Part shown: in pieces, positions 35,836 to 46,160 of the stretch
Numbering within the stretch: position 1 is the first letter of the stretch
How the letters are laid out: each line of letters begins with the position of its first letter
Made by a program: the position numbers and the translations under genes
Notes under the pieces: generated by a model
Database searches by the model: none
What the model was told of the DNA's origin: nothing
The model's input: the letters and a program-made list of their open reading frames with translations, nothing else
DNA from: Ornithodoros turicata
Taxonomy: Eukaryota; Arthropoda; Arachnida; Ixodida; Argasidae
Reading direction: 5' to 3'
Length of the DNA stretch: 64,000 bases
Assembly: GCF_037126465.1 (NCBI RefSeq)
Contig: NC_088206.1
Location: forward strand, 52,308,841 to 52,372,840

Positions 35836-36442
35836 GATGGTGGGAAAGGATGGTCAGATGCGTGAAGGGCTCCCTCAGGCGTTGCTTAGGAAGACGCCAT
35901 TTGAAGATCTTACAACGGCCTTATGCGAAGTAGAATGCATAGTGAATTGCCGGCCGCTGACGTATGTGGAGCCCGACCACGCCGCCCTGCACCCTTTGAC
36001 TCCTGCAGACTTCCTGGTAGGGAAGCGCTTGACTGCCACACCAACACCGGGCGAAGTTGCACAGCCGTTGGACGCAGGGAGACTCAAGCACTACCTGAAA
36101 GCACAGGATAGTCTTCGCCAGCAGTTCTGGAGCAGGTGGCGCAAGGAATACCTCTTCCAGCTGAGATCCGCGCATATGGCGAGACGGGACCCGGAGAGTC
36201 AACTCAGGGTCGGAGACGTGGTCGTCATCCACGAAAGAGGACCGCCGCTACTCTGGAAGCTCGGCCGCGTAACTCAGACCATTCCCGGACGCGACGGTGT
36301 CGTTCGTGCCTGTGCGGTCATGCTGGCCAACAAGACCATTCTTCACCGTCCCGTGCAGTTGCTGCACCGCTTGGAAGGGGATATCGCACCACCCGTGGCC
36401 CGGGAGGATGTGGAAGAAAGAGGAGGCGGAGAGGGCTCTTAG
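35836..36442 (+). pseudogene. BEL integrase C-terminal region (DUF5641-like) after deletion
   Basis: Sequence resumes with WWERMVRCVKGSLRRCLG in one frame, then the adjacent frame CIVNCRPLTYV, LTPADFLVGKRL and the WSRWRKEYLFQLR / LRVGDVVVIHE blocks. These are hallmarks of the integrase tail of BEL/Pao elements. The junction with RT lies in a GGTGGGGCGGATGGTGG stretch, so short GGTGG repeats may have mediated the deletion. Confidence 0.88.
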
Positions 36443-36549
36443 GCTCAGCTGTGGACGAAGAGGAGGAGCGCGAGAGAGAGGAATAAAGGTTCAGTTTGTA
36501 GAAGGCATCAGAACTGTCGGTCCCGAATTCTTGGGTCCGATTCGAAACA
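36409..36549 (+). repeat. BEL 3' LTR
   Basis: This 141-bp LTR is followed by the CAAAC duplication. The upstream coding frame runs into it and stops at 36440-36442. Confidence 0.93.
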
Positions 36550-36711
36550 CAAACTCGTATTAGTGGGACATACAAACACACCAGCCACATGTCTCTTTGG
36601 TGCGTTCCAGCATGTTTACTTTACTTAGAGACAATAAATAATTTTTCAACCTCTAATGTCTACTCTTTATTGTCCCTGCTTACATTTGCGACAACATATG
36701 TTTGAATGCAG

Positions 36712-36871
36712 CTCAAATGAAAAGAATGTGATCTGTCTGATCAAAGATGTTTCCCAGTGCTACAGCAGTATCGGACTGTACCACCTTGCCAAGGAATATA
36801 CAGAGAAGGTGACAGCCAGGCCTCATCTGCGAAAGAAATTGTCAAGGTTGATCATATTCAGCAACCAGTAA
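36712..36871 (+). CDS. possible terminal exon inside P-like element 2
   Basis: After a possible acceptor (GAATGCAG, 36711) a frame reads through KDVSQCYSSIGLYHLAK to RKKLSRLIIFSNQ and a TAA. It looks like a real protein C-terminus of a transposon-type protein, but I do not recognise it. The + polyadenylation signal at 36636 precedes it, which argues against simple splicing from the THAP exons. Confidence 0.35.
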
Positions 36872-37600
36872 TGCAGTCTGCCCACTTACCTGGTTGACTG
36901 CTTCAAAATTGCTGTTGCAACTGGACTTGTGATACTTTGATGTTGGAGCTTTCACCACAAGATCTTGCTACTTAGCCTTTTTATGACCTATTCACTCTAC
37001 CTCTAGTCATTTTGAACTGTCTTTACCGCCATTTACCTCCCCAGTGCACATATTTCTAGTCGATATGTTTTTACTGTCATATAGCCTTTATACCACATAC
37101 TTGATATCATTCTAGTCCTTTAGAAGTGCTTTAGTGCCGTTCGGCATTTCGTGTCATAACTAGCCATATCTAAACTTCCTGTGCAAAGCAAAATGTTTAT
37201 ACCCAAGCATATTAAGGTGGATACATAAACAAACGTGCCTTCATTGCTGAATGCCGAGAGTCAATTCTGAGAATACTGGTCCCTGGCATTCCACACCCAC
37301 GAGGAGAAAGGAAATGGGAGAAACACGAGAAGCAGCACGCTGCACACGCTGACAGACGACAAAGGAAACGTAACACAACAAATACAACACCACACAAAAC
37401 CAGCAAATCACATAATCGAAGTTCAAAGTACAAAATTGGAACGACACGACCTCACACGAGTGCAAAATAGACAGGAAATAACATGTATCTGACGGGCTTT
37501 CACACAAAAACGTAAGGAATCCAATCACGAGGGATTTCTGCAGCGATCCGTGGCAAAATTTTAGCGAAGCAGCAAGGGAAGCGCTCACAAACAGCAAACA
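36872..37600. other. non-coding part of P-like element 2
   Basis: No domain is seen on either strand. A minus-strand frame (37702-37241) starts just inside the right TIR and is hydrophobic in its middle, but has no recognisable motif. A GTAAGC donor-like site follows its first 50 bases, so it may be a short first exon plus intron. Confidence 0.4.
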
Positions 37601-37739
37601 GCACTTGTCACAGCTTACATGCATTCCAATGGGCTGTAATGGCTCGTTTGAGCACCGCAATATGGCGGCCGGTTGGCGTACCCTTTCCCGCGATACCCTC
37701 ACCCATCCGCTATCCAGCCTTTATACATAGAGGTCAGTG

Positions 37740-38731
37740 GTGTTGGTAGCAGAGATGGCAGAGATACGATCGTAAACAAGCAAAAAATAATAATAATGTA
37801 TAAATAAATAAACCTTACAACATCGTCATGGCGTGTGTGTGCAGTAATAGGTTATTCATAATTTCAATGTAGAAAAACTGTCTGTTGCCCCACTCGTGCA
37901 CATATTGGAAATCATCTACCATCCGAGTGTTTCCGTATCCTGCTCCCCTACGCATGTGTCATGGATGGCTTATTTATCAGTGCATCTCTGTATCCGTGCC
38001 GTGTGTTCGCGCATTGTAATACGGAGTGCGTACACCTTTTGGGTTAAACAGGAAGCAACGTTCATATCTCGGAGCTGTAGACCAAGATTAACACGTGTGA
38101 ACAGATGAATACAATGCATCCACTGTTGCTGGCCCCGCCAAAAAAAAAAAAAAGATTTCGTCATGGCGCCACCGCCTCTGATGGCGTGAGTGCTAGCAGG
38201 AATCAGCTGTGCACCAACAATGTCATGTTTTTTGTTTTTGTTTTTTGCAATGGACTCATTATGGCCACTTATTGAAGAAATGCAAAAGTCTAATCACTAA
38301 GTGTACATATAGCTCTACGTGAGAAATGGACCTTAAGTCAACCTTCCTAATTTCTGTGTGGTCATCACGATGCCCTTCTGTTTAGAGTTTTCAAAATGTG
38401 TGATAACTGTATGCATTTCGAATTGATATGTGTCATTAAGCCTGATATGATATATTTTTCTCTGTTCTCTGGTATTGTTGCCCTGGGTGATTAGTATGGT
38501 TCGGTCAGGAGAAAGGAAAGGAAATACAACGCAAACGAAGTGCGCGAATGTAAGCGTGCCATGGCTAATTATGCAGTGCTTATTATTGATACCGTTGATG
38601 TCATTTCTAACATCATTTATTTACAATCGTAGTAGTCCGCGCAGCGGTTGGATGGCGCTGACAGTCTCTATCATGGCGTCATTCTGAAGACGCAGGGCCT
38701 ATGCGAGTTACGCTACCTGTTTGGATATACC
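37740..38731. mobile_element. 1.0-kb TIR element, copy B (uninterrupted, one end lost)
   Basis: This is the inverted counterpart of copy A. Bases 38613-38731 match 10721-10834 and 37757-38612 match 19635-20440 in inverse. Around 38620 it preserves the empty site (inverse GATTGTAAATAAATG) where copy A has the Copia. Its left end lacks the TIR because the P-like element 2 terminus cuts in at 37740. An A run of about 14 lies near 38140. Confidence 0.85.
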
Positions 38732-39119
38732 TTGGTACATGTAAGAACGTAAAAGACTGCAAACTTTTACGAGCCACTTATCACGGTGGCCTTGATTTTA
38801 GCTGAACGTGCTCTTCAACAATTTTCACTCGCCCACGCGTACTTTTCATAAAGCAACAGAAGAATTCATAAAACATATGTCTTCTGGTTTATTGATATCG
38901 CTTATCATTCGTTATCGCCATTTCGACCGCACCCAGGATACCGGGGATCGCTTGCAGGAGCACGGGTAGGGTAGGAGCCAAAAATGCTACCATATATGGA
39001 AATATTTGGGGACAACACGCGCTCCCTCTTTTCCGTGGCGTTGTTCTGACGCCCTTAAATATCTGTTACGCGTCTGCTCGCCGTTTCTACGGTTTCCATC
39101 GAGCAAGTGCACATACATC
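38732..39119. other. possible promoter / 5' region of the calpain gene
   Basis: No repeat match was found within the window. It precedes a candidate first coding exon. TATATGGAAATATTTG near 38992 is AT-rich, but a promoter cannot be fixed by eye. Confidence 0.3.
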
Positions 39120-39200
39120 ATGGGAGTTGACGAGGGCACCGCTGCCTGGTCGAGACCCTTGCCTTGGGACACCTCGGATACGTGCTCGAAGTTGTACAAG
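39120..39200 (+). CDS. candidate first coding exon of the calpain gene
   Basis: An ATG at 39120 opens 27 codons ending in SKLYK at a GTAGGT donor (39201), phase 0. The calpain exon with the LGERGSGYK start (51937) has a phase-0 acceptor (CTCATGCAG). Joining them gives a 721-residue protein with catalytic Cys at residue 112, His 267 and Asn 288, close to the numbering of mammalian classical calpains. The link over a 12.7-kb intron is inference. The alternative is a start at the ATG at 51931, whose G is part of the acceptor. Confidence 0.5.
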
Positions 39201-40613
39201 GTAGGTGCTATACGTGTTGCATCGTAGGTCACAAACTGACAGCGATGCCTTGTTTTTTCTTTTCTGGATATCCTGATTTGTTGCGCTGTTCACGCTCCGA
39301 GCAACGGACAAAACTGAAATATTTTGTGTTATGACGCTCTAAAGCAGCGAAAAGCTATTTAGTGTGACGTTTGAAGAAGGGCGGCCTACTTGCTGGAGAG
39401 GTGCAAGATTTTTAAACAAGCCTCGGTAGTCTGGTAAACTGTAATTGCGTAGTAAAAACATCATGCGTGATTGACGGAACCTTTAATAGCTTCTTGTACG
39501 CAAACGTTGCCAGTACAGCGATCTTAGTCTTGCTAAATTTATTAAGTTGCGAATACACTGCTGTGTTCGTCAATTACGAAACTTTCGGGACATGATGTTC
39601 CGGTGTTTTTGTGGTTGTGGTCATGTCGTTGTAAGTCTGTCTTTCGTATAGTATCGTGGGAGTAACTACGAGAACCGTACTTGTCCCTTGTCAACTTATG
39701 TCCTTTCTAAGAAATAGAATCTATATCCGAAGAAAAATCAGAGGGTGTTCAGTCTACTCCATAACGCTTAAAGTTGAGTGCTTAAACATTAAGTTCTGAT
39801 GTTATTGCGCAAAAAAAACATCGAATGTTAAGTAAGATGAAAGAAACATAATTGAGTTCCAGTCGTAGAGTGTGCCAGAATAAAGTGAGGAAGCGAAAAT
39901 ATCGGCAGATGATGCGGTAAGCTATCCAGTGTTCTTCCCTGAGAACTTGGTGTCCGCATCAATGACCTTGCAATATTCGACTAGAACAACTGTATTAGTA
40001 CTTTTTTGTTTGTTTGACTATGCTTCGGCACTACGCGGCCTGCTCAGTAATACTTGGGAGTTCGGTATTTCAGAAAAGGAAGTTCGTGTTATCCCTGATG
40101 GGACTCGTTTACCCATATGATCTCTATAGTTGTCCACGTGGTGTCAATTGCCCAAACTAGGCGAACGATATTTTAGAAGCTTCAATTTTTCATCTGGCTA
40201 GGATAGTTACTAGTAGTAGTGCTTTCGTCGGGAAGAAACCTGATTGCAAAGGCGGAAAAAAAATTGTGGTTCACAGTGTAGACTGCATCTTTCGCAACCA
40301 CTGTTTTTGCTAGTAATCCGGAGTTCCACAACTACGTCAGTGGCAGACATTTTATCGCATATGGAGGCCATCACGACTTTATCGTACACGGAATTCGTGA
40401 AATTGGTTGAACCAGCTGCAGTGACCTCCTCGCTGGCTGCCCTCAAAGAACTGTTGGGCTGTGCTTCCGTAATTTACGGAATATGTATTTGACTTGCTTA
40501 GAATGTTGTCACGATTACAAGTTTGCCGGCTACAGCGTATCGATTTGTGAGCTTACTCCTATAAGATCCCAATCTTGCCTATCATGGAGTTGACAAACTA
40601 GAGAACTGCAATG
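39201..40613. other. no gene seen (proposed intron 1 of calpain)
   Basis: Open frames here are short. A minus-strand frame at 40446-40210 has no domain. I saw no repeat pairing in the window for this stretch. Confidence 0.4.
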
Positions 40614-40835
40614 TACAGGTCCCGACAAAAGTTTACGAAACACGCGAGCGGTGTATTTTCTCCTCGGTACGACACCCTAGCGGCAAGCGGAAGCTGGCGA
40701 AATCAGGCCAGTTCACTGCCTCAGAGGGGTGGACCACTGATCTCGATTGTAAAAGGCTGGATCGCGGATAGGGAGCGCGAGCGTGCGGCAACCGGCCGCC
40801 ATCTTACTGTACCCAAAACAGTCGCCGCAGCGATC

Positions 40836-40904
40836 ATGGCAACTTCTTGCAATTACGGTCGTACCAACCGTACTGGCAAGGTTACAGGGCCTAAATTTAT
40901 ACAG
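40836..40904 (+). pseudogene. THAP exon 1 remnant in P-like element 1
   Basis: ATG at 40836 opens MATSCNYGRTNRTGKVTGPK and ends CAG at a GTGAGT donor (40905). It aligns with the element 2 exon around the shared RTGK core (CCGTACTGGCAAGG in DNA). The second zinc-binding Cys is absent, so the finger is degraded. Confidence 0.6.
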
Positions 40905-41464
40905 GTGAGTCATTCTTTATCAAGGAATAAATAGGCGTCCATTCTGTACATTTATTTGACAATTATGAAGTGTTTTTTTGCCCAAAACCAGCACTGGGTG
41001 CAAGTTGTTTGATCGCTCTTCCGAGGTTCAATCGAACACACTTGCATTTTACCAGCCGGCAAATACAGTTTGACTGCATAATATGCTGGAGAGAACATGT
41101 TACGCTACACTGATAGTGGTGTCATCAATATGTGCGAGCACTCGAGCGCTTTTCTGCATGCATTGCTAGCACGGTACCTCGTGTTCTCTACGGAAGCAAG
41201 TGCGCAGTCATTTCTTTGAACCACCTTCGCGTATAAGTTCAGTATTACGTCGTAATAAGACCAAGAGGGTCACCTTTTTTCATGTATTGGTATTGTTTTG
41301 TGCCTTGGTTTGATTTGTGACGAAGAATCCTTGTGGTGTGACTTGGATACCGCCTTTGTGTCTGAGCTATGTTGTTAGCTTGTTGCGATAATAATAATTT
41401 GCAGCTTGTCGTGTTATTTGTAGCAGTGTGGTCTCTCAATACAGGTTTCCTCACGGGGGCTACC

Positions 41465-41733
41465 CAGAGGATCGTCTGTGTCATCGTCTGATGCGATCGA
41501 GCCTACAGATAAGTATCATGTTCCTCATTCACGGGTTCCAACTTTACGGGGAGGAACCACCCCAGTGCACGCACTGTGGTGAGCCTCTCTCAATTTTGCA
41601 CATTCTCTTTACATGTTCACATCATGAAACACATCACTTGAGAGTGTTTTATATACACCTTAGGCCCCTTCACCCAGCATTGTGTCTTGGTGATGAAGCT
41701 ATAATTCTTTTTAGAACAGCGTTTAAACGTTGA
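41465..41733 (+). pseudogene. LINE ORF2 C-terminal fragment (zinc-knuckle end)
   Basis: A short frame contains RLCHRLM, then PPQCTHCGEPLSILHILFTC, the CCHC-type C-terminal motif of I/Jockey-like LINE ORF2. It then runs to a stop at 41731-41733. It would continue the domain order of the LINE at 29564-31469, but lies in the opposite orientation and is not joined to it. Confidence 0.65.
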
Positions 41734-41871
41734 AATTTTTAAAATATATTGGAATTGTAAACCCTGTTTTTAACTGATGTTTTCAACATTTATGCAATGC
41801 TCTTACTAAACAACATATTTATTTTTAACTAGTTGCGTCCTAACCAATGTTCTGTCCTTCACAGCTGCCTC

Positions 41872-41990
41872 GACATACGCAAGAAATGGGTGCAAAACCT
41901 GAGCAGTGCCCACAAAGTTCGATCACCGCAGCACCTCCAAAAAGTAAAAGCATATGTGTCACATGAGATTTTTAAAGGTATTCATAGTAT
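41872..41990 (+). pseudogene. THAP exon 2 remnant with internal deletion
   Basis: After an acceptor-like TTCACAG the frame reads CLDIRKKWVQNLSS and soon RSPQHLQKV. The first matches the RKKW block of a THAP domain and the second the P-EHLQK end seen in element 2 (32195). The C-x2-H part between them is missing. Confidence 0.45.
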
Positions 41991-42570
41991 ATAATACCTT
42001 GTATAAACTGTTGTAGATCTAACCCACCTCTACAGTATACACCCTCAGGAATTAAAACTCGTTGTGGAACTGTGATCATTGTTTTTAGTTACTAGGCATG
42101 CACATATATGCTATAAGAAGAAAATTATTTCTTGAGAATGCACTACTTTTGATCACACTCATGCAGCTGTAGGTTTACCTTCGGCCTCTTGGAACTCTCT
42201 GTAGTTGCCTTAGCTGCAGGAGGAGTGTCCTCCAGCATGTCAACTACTTGCAGAAATACTGACGTATTTAAGATTATGACACAGTTTGAAGGATTTCAAT
42301 TCAGGAAATTTGCAGTGGCAGGGCCTGCCAGAGTGAAACCTACTGAATATTTTATGGTGTCGAAGTGGCAGTTCCTTCAGGGTAGGAATATTTTAGATGG
42401 GAGCAAAAAGCTTGAAATTAACAAAGTGTTGTTTGCATTAAGCAGTTTGTAATATACTGAACACATAGGCAGCAAAACAAAAATTTTAAATTCAGCATGT
42501 ATGAAAATTGGGTGCAACAAATTTGCATAGTGTACCTGTACATTGTCATTCCTGAGATATATATTGTCAT

Positions 42571-42620
42571 TGCAGGGAGGTCACAAAACAATAAATGTAT
42601 TGTTTTGTCACTTCCCTGCA
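42571..42620. repeat. near-perfect 23-bp hairpin with AATAAA
   Basis: TGCAGGGAGGTCACAAAACA and three further bases pair with 42598-42620, with two mismatches and a 4-base loop (AATG). AATAAA overlaps the stem top. It may be a transcript-end structure of the P-like element or a tiny foldback. Confidence 0.7.
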
Positions 42621-43950
42621 CATTCATTGTGATGCTTGATATATGCCAGAATAAATGTTGAACTTGAAAAATGTATATTCTCTTTATTCATAGAGCATAA
42701 CATCACTTATCTTCTTTACAAAAGCATATCGTGTTACATCTTTGTCACGCAGAATGCACAACCAAGAAAGCCATCTTCCATTAAACATCACGTTTGACAT
42801 GATTCAGTTGGTATCATTTCATAGACAGGGTACACCAGGGCTCCCGTTTCAAGCTCTAAATCGTCATGTTGCAGTTTGGAAACCGTACATGTGTAGTGCA
42901 AGAGAGCCCTCACACATTAAAATGTAAGATGGCAGTCACTGTTAATGCAAAGTAACTCCTATGAGAGAGACTGACGCTGCAGAAAAGTATGCAAACTGCG
43001 GAAAGTGTCACAGAAGATCTTCAGAAATCATGCCTGGTTTCACGGCACTGCTACCACACTCCCTTTTAGATGATGATGATAATGATTGGAGTTTCAGATG
43101 TGCAGCTGCATTTTTTGCAACGTGCTCCACATAACAAGCATGACAAAGTCAGCAGTGGATGGCAGGCCCTCGTCCCTACGCAGCTTTGTTCACGCTGCAG
43201 TTCTATTCAGCAAAAGCATGTGAGTACGCGTGAAGGACATTCAATTTCACCTGCAAATAATCAGAGCAAGTGAAGGAAGAAAAAAAAAGTGCGGTACTTC
43301 AAAAGGAGATAAGTCTTGTGTCTCAAGGTGGTGTTACCACTTACTAAGTAACTTGATTAAGTTTACATCAATACCTAGATTAACTGGCCTAAGCGTGATC
43401 TAATTGCGTGAAGTAATTGTTTAAGATGCTTCGGTGTTCATATTTGCGAGGCATTACGTCGAAGACACCACTGTCGTTCACTAAAAGACTCTTTCTTGCT
43501 TGATATAAATCACACTAAACGCATACGCCTGTCTGAAACAACGGCTGTGATTCTACGGGGCGATTTTTTCTACCATGCGGGTATATCCTTTCTGGGACCG
43601 TTCTTTGTGGAACAATTTTAATCCAGAACGCAGCACGGGAGATCATATACATGGTTGTTGTTAATCTCACATCGTTTCTTATTGAAATATTGGCTGGGAA
43701 ACGTGCTGTAGTACAATCCCCAGCGCTACACTGCAGTGACGGTCTAGTTTCGGAATGCAAAACATAACGTAATTAAGAATCGAACGGCAGGACACCTGTG
43801 AAACACTGTTAGGATACATCAGTATACTGGCACCTTACAAAATTGTATAACGACAAACAACGATCAACGCCTGCAGCGCAATAAATACTCACAATCTCTG
43901 TTGCCTCCCATTGTTTTCTATGGGCGCACAAAGCGCTTTAGGGCCTCCCA
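42621..43950. other. non-coding part of P-like element 1
   Basis: Frames at 42742-42927 (+) and 43760-43515 (-) show no known domain. A GATGATGATGATAATGAT tract starts near 43069. From the right TIR (43953-44031) a minus-strand ATGGGAGGCAACAGAG exon with a GTGAGT donor near 43888 is possible. Confidence 0.4.
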
Positions 43951-44271
43951 ACATGGCGGCCCGAATGCGTGCCTCTCCCACACGAGCCCCTCTCCCATGC
44001 GCGATCCAGCCTTTATACATAGAGATCAGTGGGGTGGACGACTGTGCTCTTAGCGACACACAGCGGTAGTTTCGGTATGACTACTGTTGTATGTGCCCGC
44101 AAAGTGAGTTGTATTTTACTGTTGTGCTCGCCAACAACACGTGATTCATCGATTGTTGAGACGGGGGGCTCGCCGCTATCATCGTGATAACAAGGATGAA
44201 TCATAGTGGCAACACTTTACGGTGTATTGCTTTTATTGGAAAGCCATGATATGTAGACAAGGGTATGCGGA

Positions 44272-44497
44272 CATTTCGGTACAGGACGTTTCGGTACAGG
44301 ACGTTTCGGTACAGGACGTTTCGGTACAGGACGTTTCGGTACAGGACGTTTCGGTACGGACATTTCGGTGCACGGACATTTCGGTACACGGACATTACGG
44401 TACACGGACATTACGGTACACGGACATTTCGGTACACGGACATTTCGCTACACTGACATTTCGGTGCACGGACATTTCGGTACAAGGACGTTTCGCT
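44272..44497. repeat. minisatellite, 15-16 bp units
   Basis: Five near-identical CGGTACAGGACGTTT units are followed by about eight CGGTACACGGACATTT-type units. The units are contiguous with no unique spacers, so this is a tandem array. The same array is inverted at 50868-51068. Confidence 0.92.
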
Positions 44498-44585
44498 AGT
44501 ACTGTCCACACGTTGTCACGTCGGTTCCGTTGTAGTGATAAATTAATAAGATGCTATCGCCTCTTAGGAGCCAATATTTTATATA

Positions 44586-45597
44586 CAGGGTGTCTTTATT
44601 CAGGCGATACAATTTTTTTATTAAAAAACTATAAGGGCTAGGGACATGCTGTTTTCACTTCTATCATCTCTCGGCCGGCGGACGTTCTTGGCCATATGTT
44701 GCTCAACCGTCAAATCACTAATTATACGTAAAAATCGTTAATTAACTTTTTCATTATAAAAGCTTTTTCAGAACAAAAATCTGTTCGGCAGATCGTCCGC
44801 AAAAAATTCGTGAAGGAACACCATTTTTTCTTTATTTCTTTCATTGCGCACCTTACGAGACGCGTCTTTTACTTCACCCTCAATGTGAGATGGTGAAGGA
44901 GCCTCATGCTTCGAAGATGCCGTCACAGTGCCGCCTCATGCCTAGAAGATGAGCTTTAACTTGCGGAAACAAAAGAAAAACACATGTATGGGGCGACGCT
45001 ATCGGAACTGCCCTTATCTTGGGCTGCATTTTCCGTTAATCTTTTTCCAGGACACCAGAGGCGACAGTGTGCTCTTTCCCCCTCTCACATTGGGGGTGAA
45101 GGAAAGACGGGTCTCCGAAGATGCGCAATGAACAAAATAACGAAAAAAAAATGGTCATGAACATGAAAGAACTGATGTTCTGAGGCTGGAACAACATAGA
45201 AGGGACAAATACATACAAAGCCTCAATTTGCCTAAGAAATTAACGATGAAAGATGAAAAGGTTAGCTAGCTGTAGGCTAGCTGACTTTCATCTTTCATAA
45301 AAAAATGGTGTTCCTTCACGAATTTTTTGCGGACGATCTACCGAACGGATTTTTGTTCTGAAAACGTCTACGATATCAGGTCACCGAAAGGAACCGATGT
45401 CCTCATTGGGACAACCTCGTAGCTTTTATAATTAGAAAGTTAATTAACGATTTTTAGGTAATTAGTGATTTGACGGTTGAGCATTATATGGCCAAGAACG
45501 TCCGCCGGCCCAGAGATGATAGAAGTGGAAACAGCATGTCTGTAGCCCTTGTAGATTTTCGATGAAAAATCTGTATCGCCCAAAAAAAGACACCCTG
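44586..45597. mobile_element. TA-flanked MITE, 1012 bp
   Basis: It starts CAGGGTGTCTTTATTCAGGC, ends with the inverse, and is flanked by TA (44584-44585, 45598-45599). Inverted homology of at least 240 bp runs inwards (for example GGTGTTCCTTCACGAATTTT). It contains no transposase. It inserted at the right edge of the minisatellite element. Confidence 0.88.
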
Positions 45598-45599
45598 TA

Positions 45600-46160
45600 T
45601 ATATACTCAACAATATTGCCAGTTACTGATAATAATACTGGGATACTGATGAATAATGCATTTGTATATAATCGTGAGCAGCATCTGTGTGATGACACCA
45701 CTATAGAGTGTGTTTTTTCAAGCGGTACAGAATTAATGATCAAGCTACGCGAGCCGTACTTGGATGCGGTTTTCGCATGGCCTGGTGCAAATCCCACTTT
45801 TTTTTTTCTAATTCGAATAACTAATTGATCATAATTTATCAGTCGACTTCTTCACAAAAGCTTTTGATGACAAAAATAAAATAAAATTTCAGAACAGCAG
45901 GCGATCCTTTGTTTATGTCCACACCCTTTCCTCGAAATCTTCAACGCGGACGTGAGGTTTAAATTATTCATCTCCCATTTTTTTACAGTGGCCCCGCTCA
46001 CGTTGTTTTCGCTTTCTTTTTTGCCCAATGCAAGGAAAATGCTGCAGACGAGTGCTGCAGGCAGTGAAACAGCGACTTGTTCAAAGCAGTCACTGGACCA
46101 CATATATGGCAAGCAGGTTTTTGATATGCTAAACAAAACACAATTTAATAAAAGTTGAAG
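45600..46160. other. 3' flank of the MULE gene, no gene seen
   Basis: Short frames on both strands lack motifs. An A-rich AAATAAAATAAAATTT lies near 45880. Confidence 0.4.

Larger units (their letters stand above)
33274..36549 (+). mobile_element. BEL/Pao LTR retrotransposon with large internal deletion
   Basis: LTRs of 141 bp lie at 33274-33414 and 36409-36549, starting TGTGGAAG and ending in CA, with a perfect CAAAC duplication (33269-33273, 36550-36554). They differ at three positions. The primer site TTTTGGTGCCGAAACCCGGG follows the 5' LTR. The interior is only about 3.0 kb. Gag, a DUF1758-type protease and the first part of RT are present, but most of RT, RNase H and integrase are missing. 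The copy is therefore non-autonomous, yet TSD-flanked and fairly young. Confidence 0.95.
31470..37739. mobile_element. P-superfamily-like element 2, split by a BEL retrotransposon
   Basis: The left terminus CACTGATCTCTATAGTAATA (31470) and the inverted right terminus (to 37739, inverse CACTGACCTCTATGTATAAA) share about 75 bp of TIR with element 1 at 40735-44031. Excluding the BEL it is about 3.0 kb. It holds a degraded THAP exon pair at the left and convergent polyadenylation signals near 36636 (+) and 36667 (-). No DDE catalytic core was found. Flanks do not form a TSD: LINE lies on the left and a 1.0-kb TIR element on the right. The P assignment rests on the THAP domain and the 8-bp TSD of the sister copy. 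Confidence 0.72.
40735..44031. mobile_element. P-superfamily-like element 1 (3.3 kb) with 8-bp TSD
   Basis: The termini are CACTGATCTCGATTGTAAAA and the inverse of CACTGATCTCTATGTATAAA. The flanks carry GGGTGGAC at 40727-40734 and 44032-44039. The undisturbed copy of the host element at 51.3 kb has this octamer once, confirming a duplication. An 8-bp GC-rich TSD and THAP remnants fit the P superfamily. About 75 bp of each TIR contains TATA-like and YY1-like sites. The coding interior is mostly lost, and convergent polyadenylation signals lie near 42650 (AATAAA) and 42680 (TTTATT). Confidence 0.85.
40616..44585. mobile_element. Tc1-like element with minisatellite, split by P-like element 1 (copy 1)
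   Basis: The left end CAGGTCCCGACAAAAGTTTA follows TA (40614-40615). Bases 40616-40734 and 44032-44585 are together collinear with the inverted copy at 51411-50685. P-like element 1 separates them with the duplicated 8-mer GGGTGGAC. The right part holds a 15-16 bp minisatellite. The far right end is masked by the adjoining MITE at 44586. There is no transposase. Confidence 0.8.

Noticed and set aside
41428..41470. Start of the 41.4-kb frame as THAP exon 2 (TTTCCTCACGG after an AG)
   Set aside because: Only about 12 bases resemble the THAP exon. The frame quickly becomes LINE C-terminal sequence, and the phase does not fit the upstream donor.
44272..44497. CRISPR-like repeat array
   Set aside because: Units of 15-16 bp are directly adjacent without spacers and the genome is eukaryotic.
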